Shown: positions 1 to 7,043, counted from the stretch's first letter. The stretch is 12,984 bases of DNA from an uncultured Candidatus Saccharibacteria bacterium (GCA_938038145.1 CALHQU010000080.1:1-12984), one strand, 5' to 3'. Notes: generated by a model not told the origin, from the letters alone. A program made the numbers and translations.

Positions 1-16
1 TAATGAACAAAATTTT

Positions 17-22
17 AGGAGG
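17..22 (+). promoter_or_regulatory. Shine-Dalgarno AGGAGG that decides the GTG start
   Basis: A full AGGAGG lies 4 bases upstream of the GTG at 27 and inside the reading frame opened by the ATG at 3. The hpf gene in this window has the identical AGGAGG-N4-start layout. This favours GTG 27 over ATG 3 as the true start. Confidence 0.65.
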
Positions 23-26
23 AACT

Positions 27-1226
27 GTGAATACAACAGATAATCAGGTTACTGCGCAAGTGAAAGCAGAGCCGACAGTAGCAAAAAACGCTACTCTTAC
101 AGCTGCGGCTGAAGGCGAGCAAAAACAAACGCGTCGCCGTACAAATACACGCCGCCCTGCTGGCGAAGGTCGTACGCGCCAACAAACAGCTGGTGAAGGT
201 GAAGGCACAACACGCCAACGCCGTACTACAAATACTCGCACAAGTGCGAATAGTGGTCGTACTAATACGACTCGCCGTACAAATACACGCCGCAATGCGG
301 AACAAGGTGAAGGTCAAGACCGCAAAACTCGCCAAACTCGTGCACCGCGTGGTGAACGTAGTGAGAATACGCGCAATACGCGTACTAATAATAACGGTCG
401 CAACGGCCAAAATGGTCAAAACGGTAAGGATGGTAAAGACGGCCGCAATGGAGTTAATGGTGCTACAGGAGCTAGAGGAGCCACGGGAGCTACCGGTGCG
501 ACTGGTGCTACAGGGGCAGCTGGCCAAAATGCTACTATTTCCGTAACTAATAGTACTCAGCCTTGCTCGACTGGGTTGACTATTACCGGAAATGGTACAA
601 GTAACCTAGGTTTACAATTTACAGGCAAGAATCTTCCTGCGGGTGGTAAAACAAATCAAGTACTCGGTAAGAAAACTGATAATGACTGTGACGTAGAGTG
701 GAAAGATACGTACGAAATTCGCGGAACTGGTATGCCTGAGGGTAATGTTAAGGCTAGTGTTGGTACGTACTATACCGATACAGCTGCTACAAACGGTGCC
801 ATTCGTTGGATTAAGGCCGCTGCTAATGGTAGTGAATTCGGTTGGCGAGTTGTATATGGCGACACTGGCTGGAGGAGTGTTCCTCAAATTTTATCAACAT
901 CCATGAAAGCCAGCGTAGTCAAGGTTCGACGAATTAATAATACTGTTTATCTGTACGCAGCTCTTACGGGCTGGGGGTATAGCTGGAACGGCGGCGGAGC
1001 TCCATTGCCGTCTGGATTACGCCCTGGCGATCAAATGCAAGGTCCTTCCGCTGGTCGATACGGTAATTCGTACTTGACTTGGATCATTCAAACTACTGGG
1101 CAGATTCAAGCTGAAGCAGCTAGCGCTCAGAATCCAACACCAACACTCCCTCCGATTGTTAGCGTATCTTATATTCCAGACGACAATGTTCCATGGCCAA
1201 CAACGTTACCTGGCACAGCTATGTAA
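27..1226 (+). CDS. Collagen-like protein with Arg-rich head and phage tail-fibre-like C-terminal modules
   Basis: I choose the GTG at 27 because AGGAGG (17-22) lies 4 bases before it, the same spacing as at hpf; an in-frame ATG at 3 would add 8 residues. The protein has 399 residues from GTG. Residues about 36-119 are disordered and very basic, with about 23 Arg plus many Thr, Asn and Gly (TNTRR-type motifs). Residues 124-168 are 15 uninterrupted Gly-X-Y triplets, collagen-like, ending in GAT repeats. The rest looks like fibre modules: 203-225 (LPAGGKTNQVL, then DVEW), 233-283 (GTGMPEGNVKA, then TNGAIRWIK and GWRVVYGDTGWR) and a terminal WPTTLPGTAM. From memory, these motifs are typical of actinobacteriophage minor tail or fibre proteins. 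There is no signal peptide or membrane segment. Two Cys are present, at about 180 and 221. A terminator follows, so it is transcribed apart from serS. The role is inferred: adhesion or receptor binding, or a prophage remnant. Family resemblance is fairly sure; function is unknown. Confidence 0.8.
   Translation: MNTTDNQVTAQVKAEPTVAKNATLTAAAEGEQKQTRRRTNTRRPAGEGRTRQQTAGEGEGTTRQRRTTNTRTSANSGRTNTTRRTNTRRNAEQGEGQDRKTRQTRAPRGERSENTRNTRTNNNGRNGQNGQNGKDGKDGRNGVNGATGARGATGATGATGATGAAGQNATISVTNSTQPCSTGLTITGNGTSNLGLQFTGKNLPAGGKTNQVLGKKTDNDCDVEWKDTYEIRGTGMPEGNVKASVGTYYTDTAATNGAIRWIKAAANGSEFGWRVVYGDTGWRSVPQILSTSMKASVVKVRRINNTVYLYAALTGWGYSWNGGGAPLPSGLRPGDQMQGPSAGRYGNSYLTWIIQTTGQIQAEAASAQNPTPTLPPIVSVSYIPDDNVPWPTTLPGTAM
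134..293 (+). repeat. Direct 22-bp repeat in the Arg/Thr-rich coding region
   Basis: An identical 22-base sequence occurs at 134-155 and 272-293, a 138-base offset that keeps frame, and encodes the RRTNTRR motif. Looser copies (TTNTRT, GRTNTT, NTRNTRT) lie around it. This suggests the basic head grew by in-frame duplication. Confidence 0.75.
396..530 (+). repeat. Collagen-like Gly-X-Y triplet region
   Basis: This stretch encodes 15 consecutive Gly-X-Y triplets. The first eight carry mostly polar or charged X and Y residues (GRN, GQN, GKD, GVN); the second part is dominated by GAT triplets. The lysine/aspartate-containing GKD triplets are common in bacterial and phage collagen-like proteins, where such stretches usually trimerise. 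Trimerisation here is inferred. Confidence 0.85.
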
Positions 1227-1240
1227 GTAAATTACTTACA
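1222..1240. repeat. Perfect palindrome spanning the stop codon of the collagen-like gene
   Basis: TGTAAGTAA (1222-1230) and TTACTTACA (1232-1240) are perfect inverted arms of 9 bp around a single A. The TAA stop (1224-1226) lies inside the left arm. As RNA, the one-base loop could not form without opening inner pairs, so a DNA-level dyad (protein site) or a weak hairpin is possible. It precedes the terminator by 8 bases. Confidence 0.6.
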
Positions 1241-1248
1241 TTTATCTA

Positions 1249-1280
1249 AAACCCCGTCTGTTAAGTCCGGCGGGGTTTAT
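1249..1280 (+). terminator. Rho-independent terminator after the collagen-like gene
   Basis: AAACCCCGTC-type arm 1249-1258 pairs with 1269-1278 (GGCGGGGTTT, one G-U pair) around a 10-base loop. An AT-rich stretch (ATTTATATAT) follows instead of a clean U-tract. It ends transcription before serS. Confidence 0.75.
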
Positions 1281-1302
1281 TTATATATAGTCTATGTTGT
1301 TA

Positions 1303-1308
1303 TATAAT
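1303..1308 (+). promoter_or_regulatory. -10 box of the serS promoter (leaderless layout)
   Basis: A perfect TATAAT ends 6 bases before the serS ATG (1315), so transcription should start at or next to the ATG. No convincing -35 box and no Shine-Dalgarno sequence can be placed in the short gap. Confidence 0.65.
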
Positions 1309-1314
1309 TGAGAC

Positions 1315-2556
1315 ATGTTAGACATTAAGTTCATCCGAGAAAATGTCGATTTGGTGCAAAAGTCGGCAAACGATAAAGGCTATAAAGTTGATATTGCGGC
1401 ATTGTTGCAATTAGACGATGAGCGCCGCGATTTGCAGAAGCAGGTTGAAGCGCTACGCGAACAGCGCAATGTTATTTCAGCGAAAATGAAAGGCGGCCAA
1501 CCAGACCAAGAACTAATTGATCAGGGCAAGCAATTGAAAGTTGAGCTGGCGGAGCGTGAGAGCTATTTGAAATCGACCGAGGAAAAAGTCGTAGCAATTC
1601 TTAAAAACGTCCCGAATATCACTTTTGACGACGTGCCTCTGGGTGGCGAAGAAGATTCTGTTGAGGTAAAAGTTTATGGCGATTGTAAAACTGGCGCAAA
1701 AGATCATTTGGATTACGCTGTAAGTCGCGGCTGGGTAGACTTTGAACGCGGCGCTAAGGTGGCTGGCGCGAAGTTTTATTATTTGAAGGGCGATTTGGCT
1801 TTATTGGAAAATGCCGTAACTCAATTTGCCTTGGATTACGTAACAAAGCAGGGCTTCACATTTATGACCGTGCCGCATATGGTCAATTTGCGAACGGCTG
1901 AGGGTGCAGGTTTCACTCCGAAGGGCGAGGGCAGTAACGAATATGTAGTTGACGGCGAAGATTTGACGCTAATTGGTACGGCGGAAATGCCGTTAACCGG
2001 CTATCACGCGGATGAAATTTTGGACGAAAAAGATTTGCCATTGCTATACGCTGGATATAGTCCTTGCTATCGAAAAGAGGCGGGAACATATGGCAAGCAC
2101 ACGCGTGGTTTATTCCGAGTTCACCAGTTCAATAAGTTGGAAATGTACGCGTTTTGTTTGCCTGAGCAATCTAAAGAGATTCATGAGAAAATTCTTAGCG
2201 TTGAAGAGGCGCTTTGGCAACAAATTGGTATTTCTTATCACGTGGTTAATATTGCGGCGGGCGATTTGGGTGCGCCGGCTGCGAAGAAGTACGACATTGA
2301 ATATTGGTCGCCAGTTGACCAAACTTACCGTGAGCTGACGAGTTGCTCTAATTGTACTGATTATCAAGCTCGTGGTTTGAATATTCGAGTCAGGCGAGAA
2401 AACGGCACAATTGAATCTGTTCACACTTTGAACGGAACTGCGGTGTCGCTGGCTCGCTCATTGGTGGTGATTTTGGAGAATTTCCAGAATCCAGATGGAA
2501 CTTTGACTGTCCCTGAAGTACTTCGTCCGTATATGAATGGTCGTGACGTGATATAA
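1315..2556 (+). CDS. serS: Seryl-tRNA synthetase
   Basis: This class II aminoacyl-tRNA synthetase charges tRNA-Ser (and tRNA-Sec where present) with serine in the cytoplasm. Its 413 residues match the bacterial family length. The N-terminal arm at about residues 30-100 is a charged helical hairpin that grips the tRNA long arm. The serine-binding TAE lies at 222-224. Motif 2 begins at YRKEAG (252-257) and continues through GKHTRGLFRVHQF to about 272; ELTSCSNC is at 340-347. Motif 3 is LNGTAVSLAR (372-381). The ATG at 1315 gives the canonical MLDIKFIREN start. The gene has its own TATAAT 6 bases upstream and probably a leaderless mRNA; its TAA stop is embedded in the -10 box of hpf. All core motifs are present, so the enzyme is expected to be active. 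Confidence 0.98.
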   Translation: MLDIKFIRENVDLVQKSANDKGYKVDIAALLQLDDERRDLQKQVEALREQRNVISAKMKGGQPDQELIDQGKQLKVELAERESYLKSTEEKVVAILKNVPNITFDDVPLGGEEDSVEVKVYGDCKTGAKDHLDYAVSRGWVDFERGAKVAGAKFYYLKGDLALLENAVTQFALDYVTKQGFTFMTVPHMVNLRTAEGAGFTPKGEGSNEYVVDGEDLTLIGTAEMPLTGYHADEILDEKDLPLLYAGYSPCYRKEAGTYGKHTRGLFRVHQFNKLEMYAFCLPEQSKEIHEKILSVEEALWQQIGISYHVVNIAAGDLGAPAAKKYDIEYWSPVDQTYRELTSCSNCTDYQARGLNIRVRRENGTIESVHTLNGTAVSLARSLVVILENFQNPDGTLTVPEVLRPYMNGRDVI

Positions 2557-2557
2557 T
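2549..2557 (+). promoter_or_regulatory. Extended -10 promoter of hpf, overlapping the serS stop codon
   Basis: TGaTATAAT is a full extended -10 element built from the last two codons and the TAA stop of serS (2554-2556). A start about 7 bases downstream gives a leader of roughly 20-25 bases that contains the hpf ribosome binding site. Confidence 0.6.
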
Positions 2558-2576
2558 AGAGAGCATATTAGTTAGT

Positions 2577-2582
2577 AGGAGG
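2577..2582 (+). promoter_or_regulatory. Shine-Dalgarno AGGAGG of hpf
   Basis: A full AGGAGG lies 4 bases before the ATG at 2587. It is one of only two complete SD sequences before genes here; most neighbours have no room for one. Confidence 0.8.
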
Positions 2583-2586
2583 AAAA

Positions 2587-2958
2587 ATGATTAAGGATAT
2601 TACAATTACTGGCGTTAAATATGAGCTGAACGCCACAACAAAAAAATATGTTGAGCGAAAAATTGGTTCTCTGGGGAAATATTTGCCACGCCACGCGCGA
2701 AAGAGTGCATCCGCAGATGTGAAGATTAAGCAGATTGACAATCCTGGCGGCAACAAGTACGAGGTTGAAGTTATCATCAATGTGCCGGATAAGAAGATTG
2801 TAGCTAAGGATTCAACCATGAACGTTTTGGCTGCAGTGGATATTGTTGAAGCTAGGTTGAATGGTCAAGTTCGTAAGTACAAAGACGATGTGCTGGCTCA
2901 CGTTGGCGGAAGTCGCGGAGTTTTGGCGAAGCTAAAACAAACTTTCGGTCGAAAATAA
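2587..2958 (+). CDS. hpf: Ribosome hibernation-promoting factor (HPF/RaiA, S30EA family)
   Basis: Small cytoplasmic protein of the HPF/YfiA family that binds the decoding region of the 30S subunit and keeps idle ribosomes inactive. Its 123 residues begin with the typical MIKDITITGVKYEL strand, followed by a helix (TTKKYVERKIGSLGKYL), a basic segment with the pattern VEVIINVPDKKIVAKD, and a helix ending in NVLAAVDIVEARLNGQVRKY. The length fits the short form or a form with a brief basic tail (KLKQTFGRK) and lacks the C-terminal dimerisation domain of long HPF. It has its own extended -10 promoter and a strong SD, and a terminator follows, so it can be controlled separately from serS and secA. 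Such control would suit a stress or starvation gene (inference). Confidence 0.93.
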   Translation: MIKDITITGVKYELNATTKKYVERKIGSLGKYLPRHARKSASADVKIKQIDNPGGNKYEVEVIINVPDKKIVAKDSTMNVLAAVDIVEARLNGQVRKYKDDVLAHVGGSRGVLAKLKQTFGRK

Positions 2959-2979
2959 TTGATAGATGAAATTGGCAGG

Positions 2980-3012
2980 AAAGCGTTCAGATTCTGGGCG
3001 CTTTTTCTTTTC
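2980..3012 (+). terminator. Rho-independent terminator after hpf
   Basis: AAAGCGTTCAG (2980-2990) pairs with CTGGGCGCTTT (2994-3004), with two G-U pairs, around an ATT triloop. The run TTTTCTTTT follows directly. This is the best terminator in the window and separates hpf from secA. Confidence 0.85.
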
Positions 3013-3030
3013 AAATTGCCCGAAAAAAGT

Positions 3031-3036
3031 TATAAT
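3031..3036 (+). promoter_or_regulatory. -10 box of the secA promoter
   Basis: A perfect TATAAT lies just after the hpf terminator, without an obvious -35. Depending on the secA start (3054 or 3084) the leader is about 10 or 40 bases, so secA is not leaderless if 3084 is right. GAGGGAG at 3066-3072 could act as ribosome binding site for 3084, with a wide 11-base gap. Confidence 0.55.
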
Positions 3037-3083
3037 AAAAGAAGTTTTTGAAAATGCCTGAAAGTGAGGGAGTTTTAAGGTTT

Positions 3084-5714
3084 ATGGCAATTACACAACA
3101 AAAAGCGCTGAGTAAGATTTTTGGCGATCCACAGAAGAAGATTTTGAAACGATTGCGTAAGCAAGTTGACGTTATTAACGGTCTGAATGACAAATATGAA
3201 AAGATGTCCGACAAGGAGCTCCGGGCGCAAACTGATGAGCTGAAAAAGCGTTTGTCGAAGAAAAATGTGACGCTTGATACGATTTTGCCAGACGCGTTTG
3301 CCGTGGCAAGGGAAGCTGCTAAGCGTGTGATTGGTGAGCGTCCGTATGACGTGCAGTTGATTGGTGGTATGGTTCTTCATGAGGGTAACGTTGCCGAGAT
3401 GAAAACTGGTGAAGGTAAGACTCTTGTGGCGACATTGCCAACTTATCTGAATGCTTTGGAAGGTAAGGGTGTTCATGTGGTGACGGTTAATGACTATTTG
3501 GCTCAGCGCGACGCTGGCTGGATGGGTCAAGTGTATGATTTTCTGGGCTTGACCACCGGTGTGATTATTAACGAAGCGTCATTTGTTTATGATAAAGATT
3601 ACGACAATGAGCATCACGACGATCCTCGAATGCGCAAGCTTCGCCCAGTTTCACGTAAAGAGGCTTACGCTGCGGACATCACGTACGGCACGAATAACGA
3701 GTTTGGTTTTGACTATTTGCGCGATAACATGGTTAATGATGTCGATTTGCTCAGGCAGCGTGAATTGAACTTCGCAATCGTTGACGAGGTCGACTCAATT
3801 TTGATCGACGAAGCTCGTACGCCACTTATTATCTCTGCTCCAGCGGCTGAAAATCCTGACAATTATTACACGTTTGCTAAAATCGCCGCGAAGTTGGTTC
3901 CGGAAGATTATGTTTTGGACGAGAAGCGCCGAAGTGTCGCTTTGACTGACGAAGGTGTTGAAAAAGTTCAGAAACTGTTGGGAATAAAAAACTTGTACAC
4001 ACCAGATCACGTGCGCAGTGTTTATCATATGGATCAAGCTTTGCGAGCACAGACATTGTTCAAGCGTGATAAAGATTACGTCGTAACTAATGACGGCGAG
4101 GTGATCATAGTTGACGAGCATACTGGTCGTTTGATGCAGGGTCGCCGCTACAACGAAGGCTTGCATCAGGCAATTGAGGCAAAAGAAGGCGTTCCTGTGC
4201 TGGAAGAGAGTATGACCTTGGCGACAATTTCCTTCCAGAATTACTTCCGTTTGTACAATAAATTGAGCGGTATGACTGGTACGGCGTTCACTGAAGCCGA
4301 AGAGTTTCAACAAATTTATTCACTTGATGTTATCCAAATTCCACCGAACAAACCAGTTATTCGCGAGGATAAGGAAGACTTGATTTTCAAGACTGAAAAG
4401 GCCAAACTGAAAGCTGTCGCTGAGGCGATTAAGGATTACCACAAGCAAGGTCGTCCTGTTTTGGTTGGTTCTGGTTCTATTGAGAAGAATGAGCAAATTG
4501 CTAAATATTTGGAAAAAGAAGGTATTAAATTTGAGATTCTGAACGCTAAGAACAATGAGCGTGAGGCTGCTATTGTTGCGAAAGCCGGCGAAAAAGGCGC
4601 GATTACTTTGGCTACGAATATTGCTGGTCGCGGTACGGACATTAAGCTTGGCGAGGGTGTCAAGGAGCTTGGTGGATTGGTTGTTATCGGTTCGGAGCGA
4701 CATGAATCACGCCGAATTGACAATCAGCTGCGTGGTCGTGGCGGACGCCAGGGCGATCCAGGCGAGACTCAGTTTTATGTTTCGACCGAAGATGATTTGA
4801 TGCGAATTTTCCAGGGTGAGCGAATTGCGTCGTTGATGGATAGGCTGGGCGTTGATGACGACACTCCAATTAGAACTCGGGCTGTTTCGAAAACTCTGGA
4901 AGCTGCCCAGAAGAGAGTTGAAGGCTACAATTTTGATACGCGCAAAAATGTTGTTCAATACGACAATGTGATTAACCGTCATCGTCGTGTCGTTTATGTT
5001 ATGCGACGTAGGATTTTGGAAGGTGACAATATTAAGCCAGAAATTGAGCGATTATTGCGAGCTAAAGTTCACGAATTGACAACTCTTCCATCAAAGAATA
5101 ATCCAAAGTTTGTCGAGGATTTCTCAGTTATTTTCCCAGTTGATAAGGAAAAAATTGAAAAGGTTGGTAAGGAAAAGAAAGATCGTCTGCGCTATGAGAA
5201 GGCGCTGGAGCTGGCTGAAGAAGCTTACGCAGAGAAAGAGCGTGAGATTGGCGCTGATGATTTGCGCGGAGTTGAGCGCGAAGTCTACATGGCGGTGTTG
5301 GATACATTGTGGATGCAACATTTGGAGAATATGCAACATTTGCGCGAGGGAATTCACTGGCGAAGTGTTGGACAGCGCGATCCTTTGGTGGAATATCGAT
5401 CAGAATCTCAGAAGTTGTTTGAAAGTTTGCAGGCTAATCTCCGCGATGAAGTCTTGGCAACGATATTTAATATTCATAAAGCCGATGCTACAGTCCGTCA
5501 ATCTCAAGACGACGAATATGACACTGAACTAACTAGGTTGGCGGAAAATGCCGTTGAGCGTGGCGTAAATGAAATTGGTTCGGGTGAGGAAAATCGCGAC
5601 GATGATTTCTCTGTGAAAAAGGGCAAGACTAGCGCGGAATCAAATCGTGCGAAGAATCAAGCTCGAAAGAAGAAAAAGGCTCAGCGACAGAACCGTAAGA
5701 AAAATCGTAAATAA
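3084..5714 (+). CDS. secA: Protein translocase ATPase SecA
   Basis: ATPase motor that pushes unfolded preproteins through SecYEG at the inner face of the membrane. Using ATG 3084 (876 residues, starting MAITQQKALSKIFGDPQKK, like SecA N-termini), Walker A GEGKT is at 109-113, the DEVD box at 234-238, GRGTD at 515-519 and the arginine-finger motif QLRGRGGRQGDPG at 548-560. In-frame starts at 3054 (ATG) and 3048 (TTG) would add 10 or 12 residues with no family support. Around 164-190 a charged insertion (YDKDYDNEHHDDPRMRK) precedes the conserved AYAADITYGTNNEFGFDYLRDNM region. The last ~32 residues are almost purely Lys/Arg/Gln/Asn, with no Cys: the usual zinc-binding C-terminus (CxCxSGxxYxxCH) is absent. 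The M16 peptidase gene follows by 15 bases with no terminator, so the two are probably cotranscribed. Confidence 0.97.
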   Translation: MAITQQKALSKIFGDPQKKILKRLRKQVDVINGLNDKYEKMSDKELRAQTDELKKRLSKKNVTLDTILPDAFAVAREAAKRVIGERPYDVQLIGGMVLHEGNVAEMKTGEGKTLVATLPTYLNALEGKGVHVVTVNDYLAQRDAGWMGQVYDFLGLTTGVIINEASFVYDKDYDNEHHDDPRMRKLRPVSRKEAYAADITYGTNNEFGFDYLRDNMVNDVDLLRQRELNFAIVDEVDSILIDEARTPLIISAPAAENPDNYYTFAKIAAKLVPEDYVLDEKRRSVALTDEGVEKVQKLLGIKNLYTPDHVRSVYHMDQALRAQTLFKRDKDYVVTNDGEVIIVDEHTGRLMQGRRYNEGLHQAIEAKEGVPVLEESMTLATISFQNYFRLYNKLSGMTGTAFTEAEEFQQIYSLDVIQIPPNKPVIREDKEDLIFKTEKAKLKAVAEAIKDYHKQGRPVLVGSGSIEKNEQIAKYLEKEGIKFEILNAKNNEREAAIVAKAGEKGAITLATNIAGRGTDIKLGEGVKELGGLVVIGSERHESRRIDNQLRGRGGRQGDPGETQFYVSTEDDLMRIFQGERIASLMDRLGVDDDTPIRTRAVSKTLEAAQKRVEGYNFDTRKNVVQYDNVINRHRRVVYVMRRRILEGDNIKPEIERLLRAKVHELTTLPSKNNPKFVEDFSVIFPVDKEKIEKVGKEKKDRLRYEKALELAEEAYAEKEREIGADDLRGVEREVYMAVLDTLWMQHLENMQHLREGIHWRSVGQRDPLVEYRSESQKLFESLQANLRDEVLATIFNIHKADATVRQSQDDEYDTELTRLAENAVERGVNEIGSGEENRDDDFSVKKGKTSAESNRAKNQARKKKKAQRQNRKKNRK

Positions 5715-5729
5715 TCAGAGAATTAGGCA

Positions 5730-7007
5730 ATGAAACATACAGTTGAGGAAATTAGACTGAAGAATGGTGCGCGCGGCTTGTTGATTGACGTTCCAGATGC
5801 TACGGTAATGAGTTTTCAGGTGCAATTCAGGGCGGGAAATCGCTACGTTTTGAATAAAGATATTTACGAAACGGCTCACATTATGGAGCATATGGCGTTC
5901 GGCGCGAATGAAAAGTTTCGTTCGGAGCACAATTATGAGCAGGAATTTACCAAAAACGGCGCTTATCACAACGCTTACACTTCCGACTATTCAATGGTTT
6001 ATGAAGCGATTTGTGCGGATTTTGAGTGGGACAGGATTTTGGAACTTCAGAGATTGGCTATTACAACGCCGCGATTCAATGCCGATGAGCTTGAGGCGGA
6101 AAAGGGCAATGTTCGCTCTGAATTAACTGGTTATCTTAACAACCACAACCGCGTGATGTGGCCGCGTATTCAGCAGGCGCTGGGTGAAGATATTTTGACG
6201 TATAATCAGCGCTTAAAAACAATTGCTAATATTGAACTGAAAGACATTAAAAATCATCACAAGCGAACGCATACTTTGAAGAATATGCGGTTTGTGGTGG
6301 CTGGAAAAATGGCTGGGCGAAAAGCGGCTATTAAAGAACATCTTGAGGGTTGGCAATTAGAGACGGGCGAGCGATTTGTGATTCCGCGCGATGAACCACG
6401 CAGAGCTAATCCGGTTTTAGTTAGACGAAAAGAGGCGACGAATTTGACATTTGGCTGGTCAATGATGATTCCGCGTGAGTTAAGCGATGAAGAAGTCACG
6501 GCCATGAACGCATTGAATCACATTCTGACCGGCACGATGAGCTCACGGATTTTTGGTGCGGCTCGTAAAAAAGGCTTGGCGTATGGTATTTTTAGTGATA
6601 CATCGATTGGTTTTTACGATTCGGCTTGGGATTTTGGTGGACAAGTAAATGTCGAAACTGCAGAAAAGCTCTTTGATATTATCGTGAGAGAATTGAAGAA
6701 GGTTTTGGCTGGATCTATTTCTGAAGAAGATTTGGAAAGCGTGAAGTCATATTCATTGGGCCGTTATCAAATGGGTGCTCAAACTGTTGGGCAAGTAAGC
6801 AATTTCTACGTAGGGCGATATTTTGCTGATGATTTTGTGAGAGATTACGCCGCCGTTCCAGATTCTATTTTAGCGGTAACTCCTGATCAGTTGATTGAAA
6901 CGGCTCGTCAATTTTTTGCGTCCAACATGTGGACGTTGGCTGCAGTTACTTCGGAAGAAAAAGAGCTATTAACAAAGCTGTACGACAAGCTCGACAAGCT
7001 GTTTTAG
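5730..7007 (+). CDS. M16 family zinc metallopeptidase (insulinase/processing-peptidase-like)
   Basis: A 425-residue M16B-type peptidase. The inverted zinc motif HIMEH lies at 50-54, and the third ligand, E131, follows exactly 76 residues later, giving the classical HXXEHX76E; E124 is the usual extra acidic residue. The C-terminal half carries the family pattern RKKGLAYGIFS. Catalytic residues are intact, so activity is expected. There is no signal peptide or membrane helix, so it is probably cytoplasmic. M16B enzymes often occur as two adjacent subunits, one of which is inactive; here only one gene is seen, so it may form a homodimer. It lies 15 bases after secA with only a weak AGG before the ATG and no promoter of its own, suggesting cotranscription. 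A role in degrading signal peptides or other short peptides is inference. Ends in TAG. Confidence 0.92.
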   Translation: MKHTVEEIRLKNGARGLLIDVPDATVMSFQVQFRAGNRYVLNKDIYETAHIMEHMAFGANEKFRSEHNYEQEFTKNGAYHNAYTSDYSMVYEAICADFEWDRILELQRLAITTPRFNADELEAEKGNVRSELTGYLNNHNRVMWPRIQQALGEDILTYNQRLKTIANIELKDIKNHHKRTHTLKNMRFVVAGKMAGRKAAIKEHLEGWQLETGERFVIPRDEPRRANPVLVRRKEATNLTFGWSMMIPRELSDEEVTAMNALNHILTGTMSSRIFGAARKKGLAYGIFSDTSIGFYDSAWDFGGQVNVETAEKLFDIIVRELKKVLAGSISEEDLESVKSYSLGRYQMGAQTVGQVSNFYVGRYFADDFVRDYAAVPDSILAVTPDQLIETARQFFASNMWTLAAVTSEEKELLTKLYDKLDKLF

Positions 7008-7028
7008 GGTGTAATCGTAAATTGCCCG

Positions 7029-7037
7029 TGATATAAT
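7029..7037 (+). promoter_or_regulatory. Extended -10 promoter of murD (leaderless layout)
   Basis: TGaTATAAT ends 6 bases before the murD ATG (7044). No consensus -35 is found at the expected position and there is no room for an SD. Confidence 0.65.
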
Positions 7038-7043
7038 CAGGTT

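Noticed and set aside
471..520. Tandem GGAGCTACC-like DNA repeat as a possible CRISPR or VNTR
   Set aside because: In-frame Gly-Ala-Thr codons of the collagen-like stretch, with no spacers; counted as part of the Gly-X-Y repeat.
15..527. Long minus-strand ORF opposite the collagen-like gene
   Set aside because: Ser/Thr/Arg low-complexity product that mirrors the repetitive coding strand; no SD or promoter and no family resemblance.
3048..3083. TTG or ATG (3054) as secA start, adding 12 or 10 residues
   Set aside because: The extra residues have no SecA character, and the family N-terminus fits ATG 3084; still possible for 3054.
3795..4313. Minus-strand ORF of 172 codons inside secA
   Set aside because: It lies fully within a strongly conserved secA region in antisense and has no recognisable domain; a shadow ORF.
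6979..7004. Short repeat GACAAGCT near the end of the M16 gene
   Set aside because: Explained by the coding of KLYDKLDKL; no sign of a regulatory or mobile repeat.
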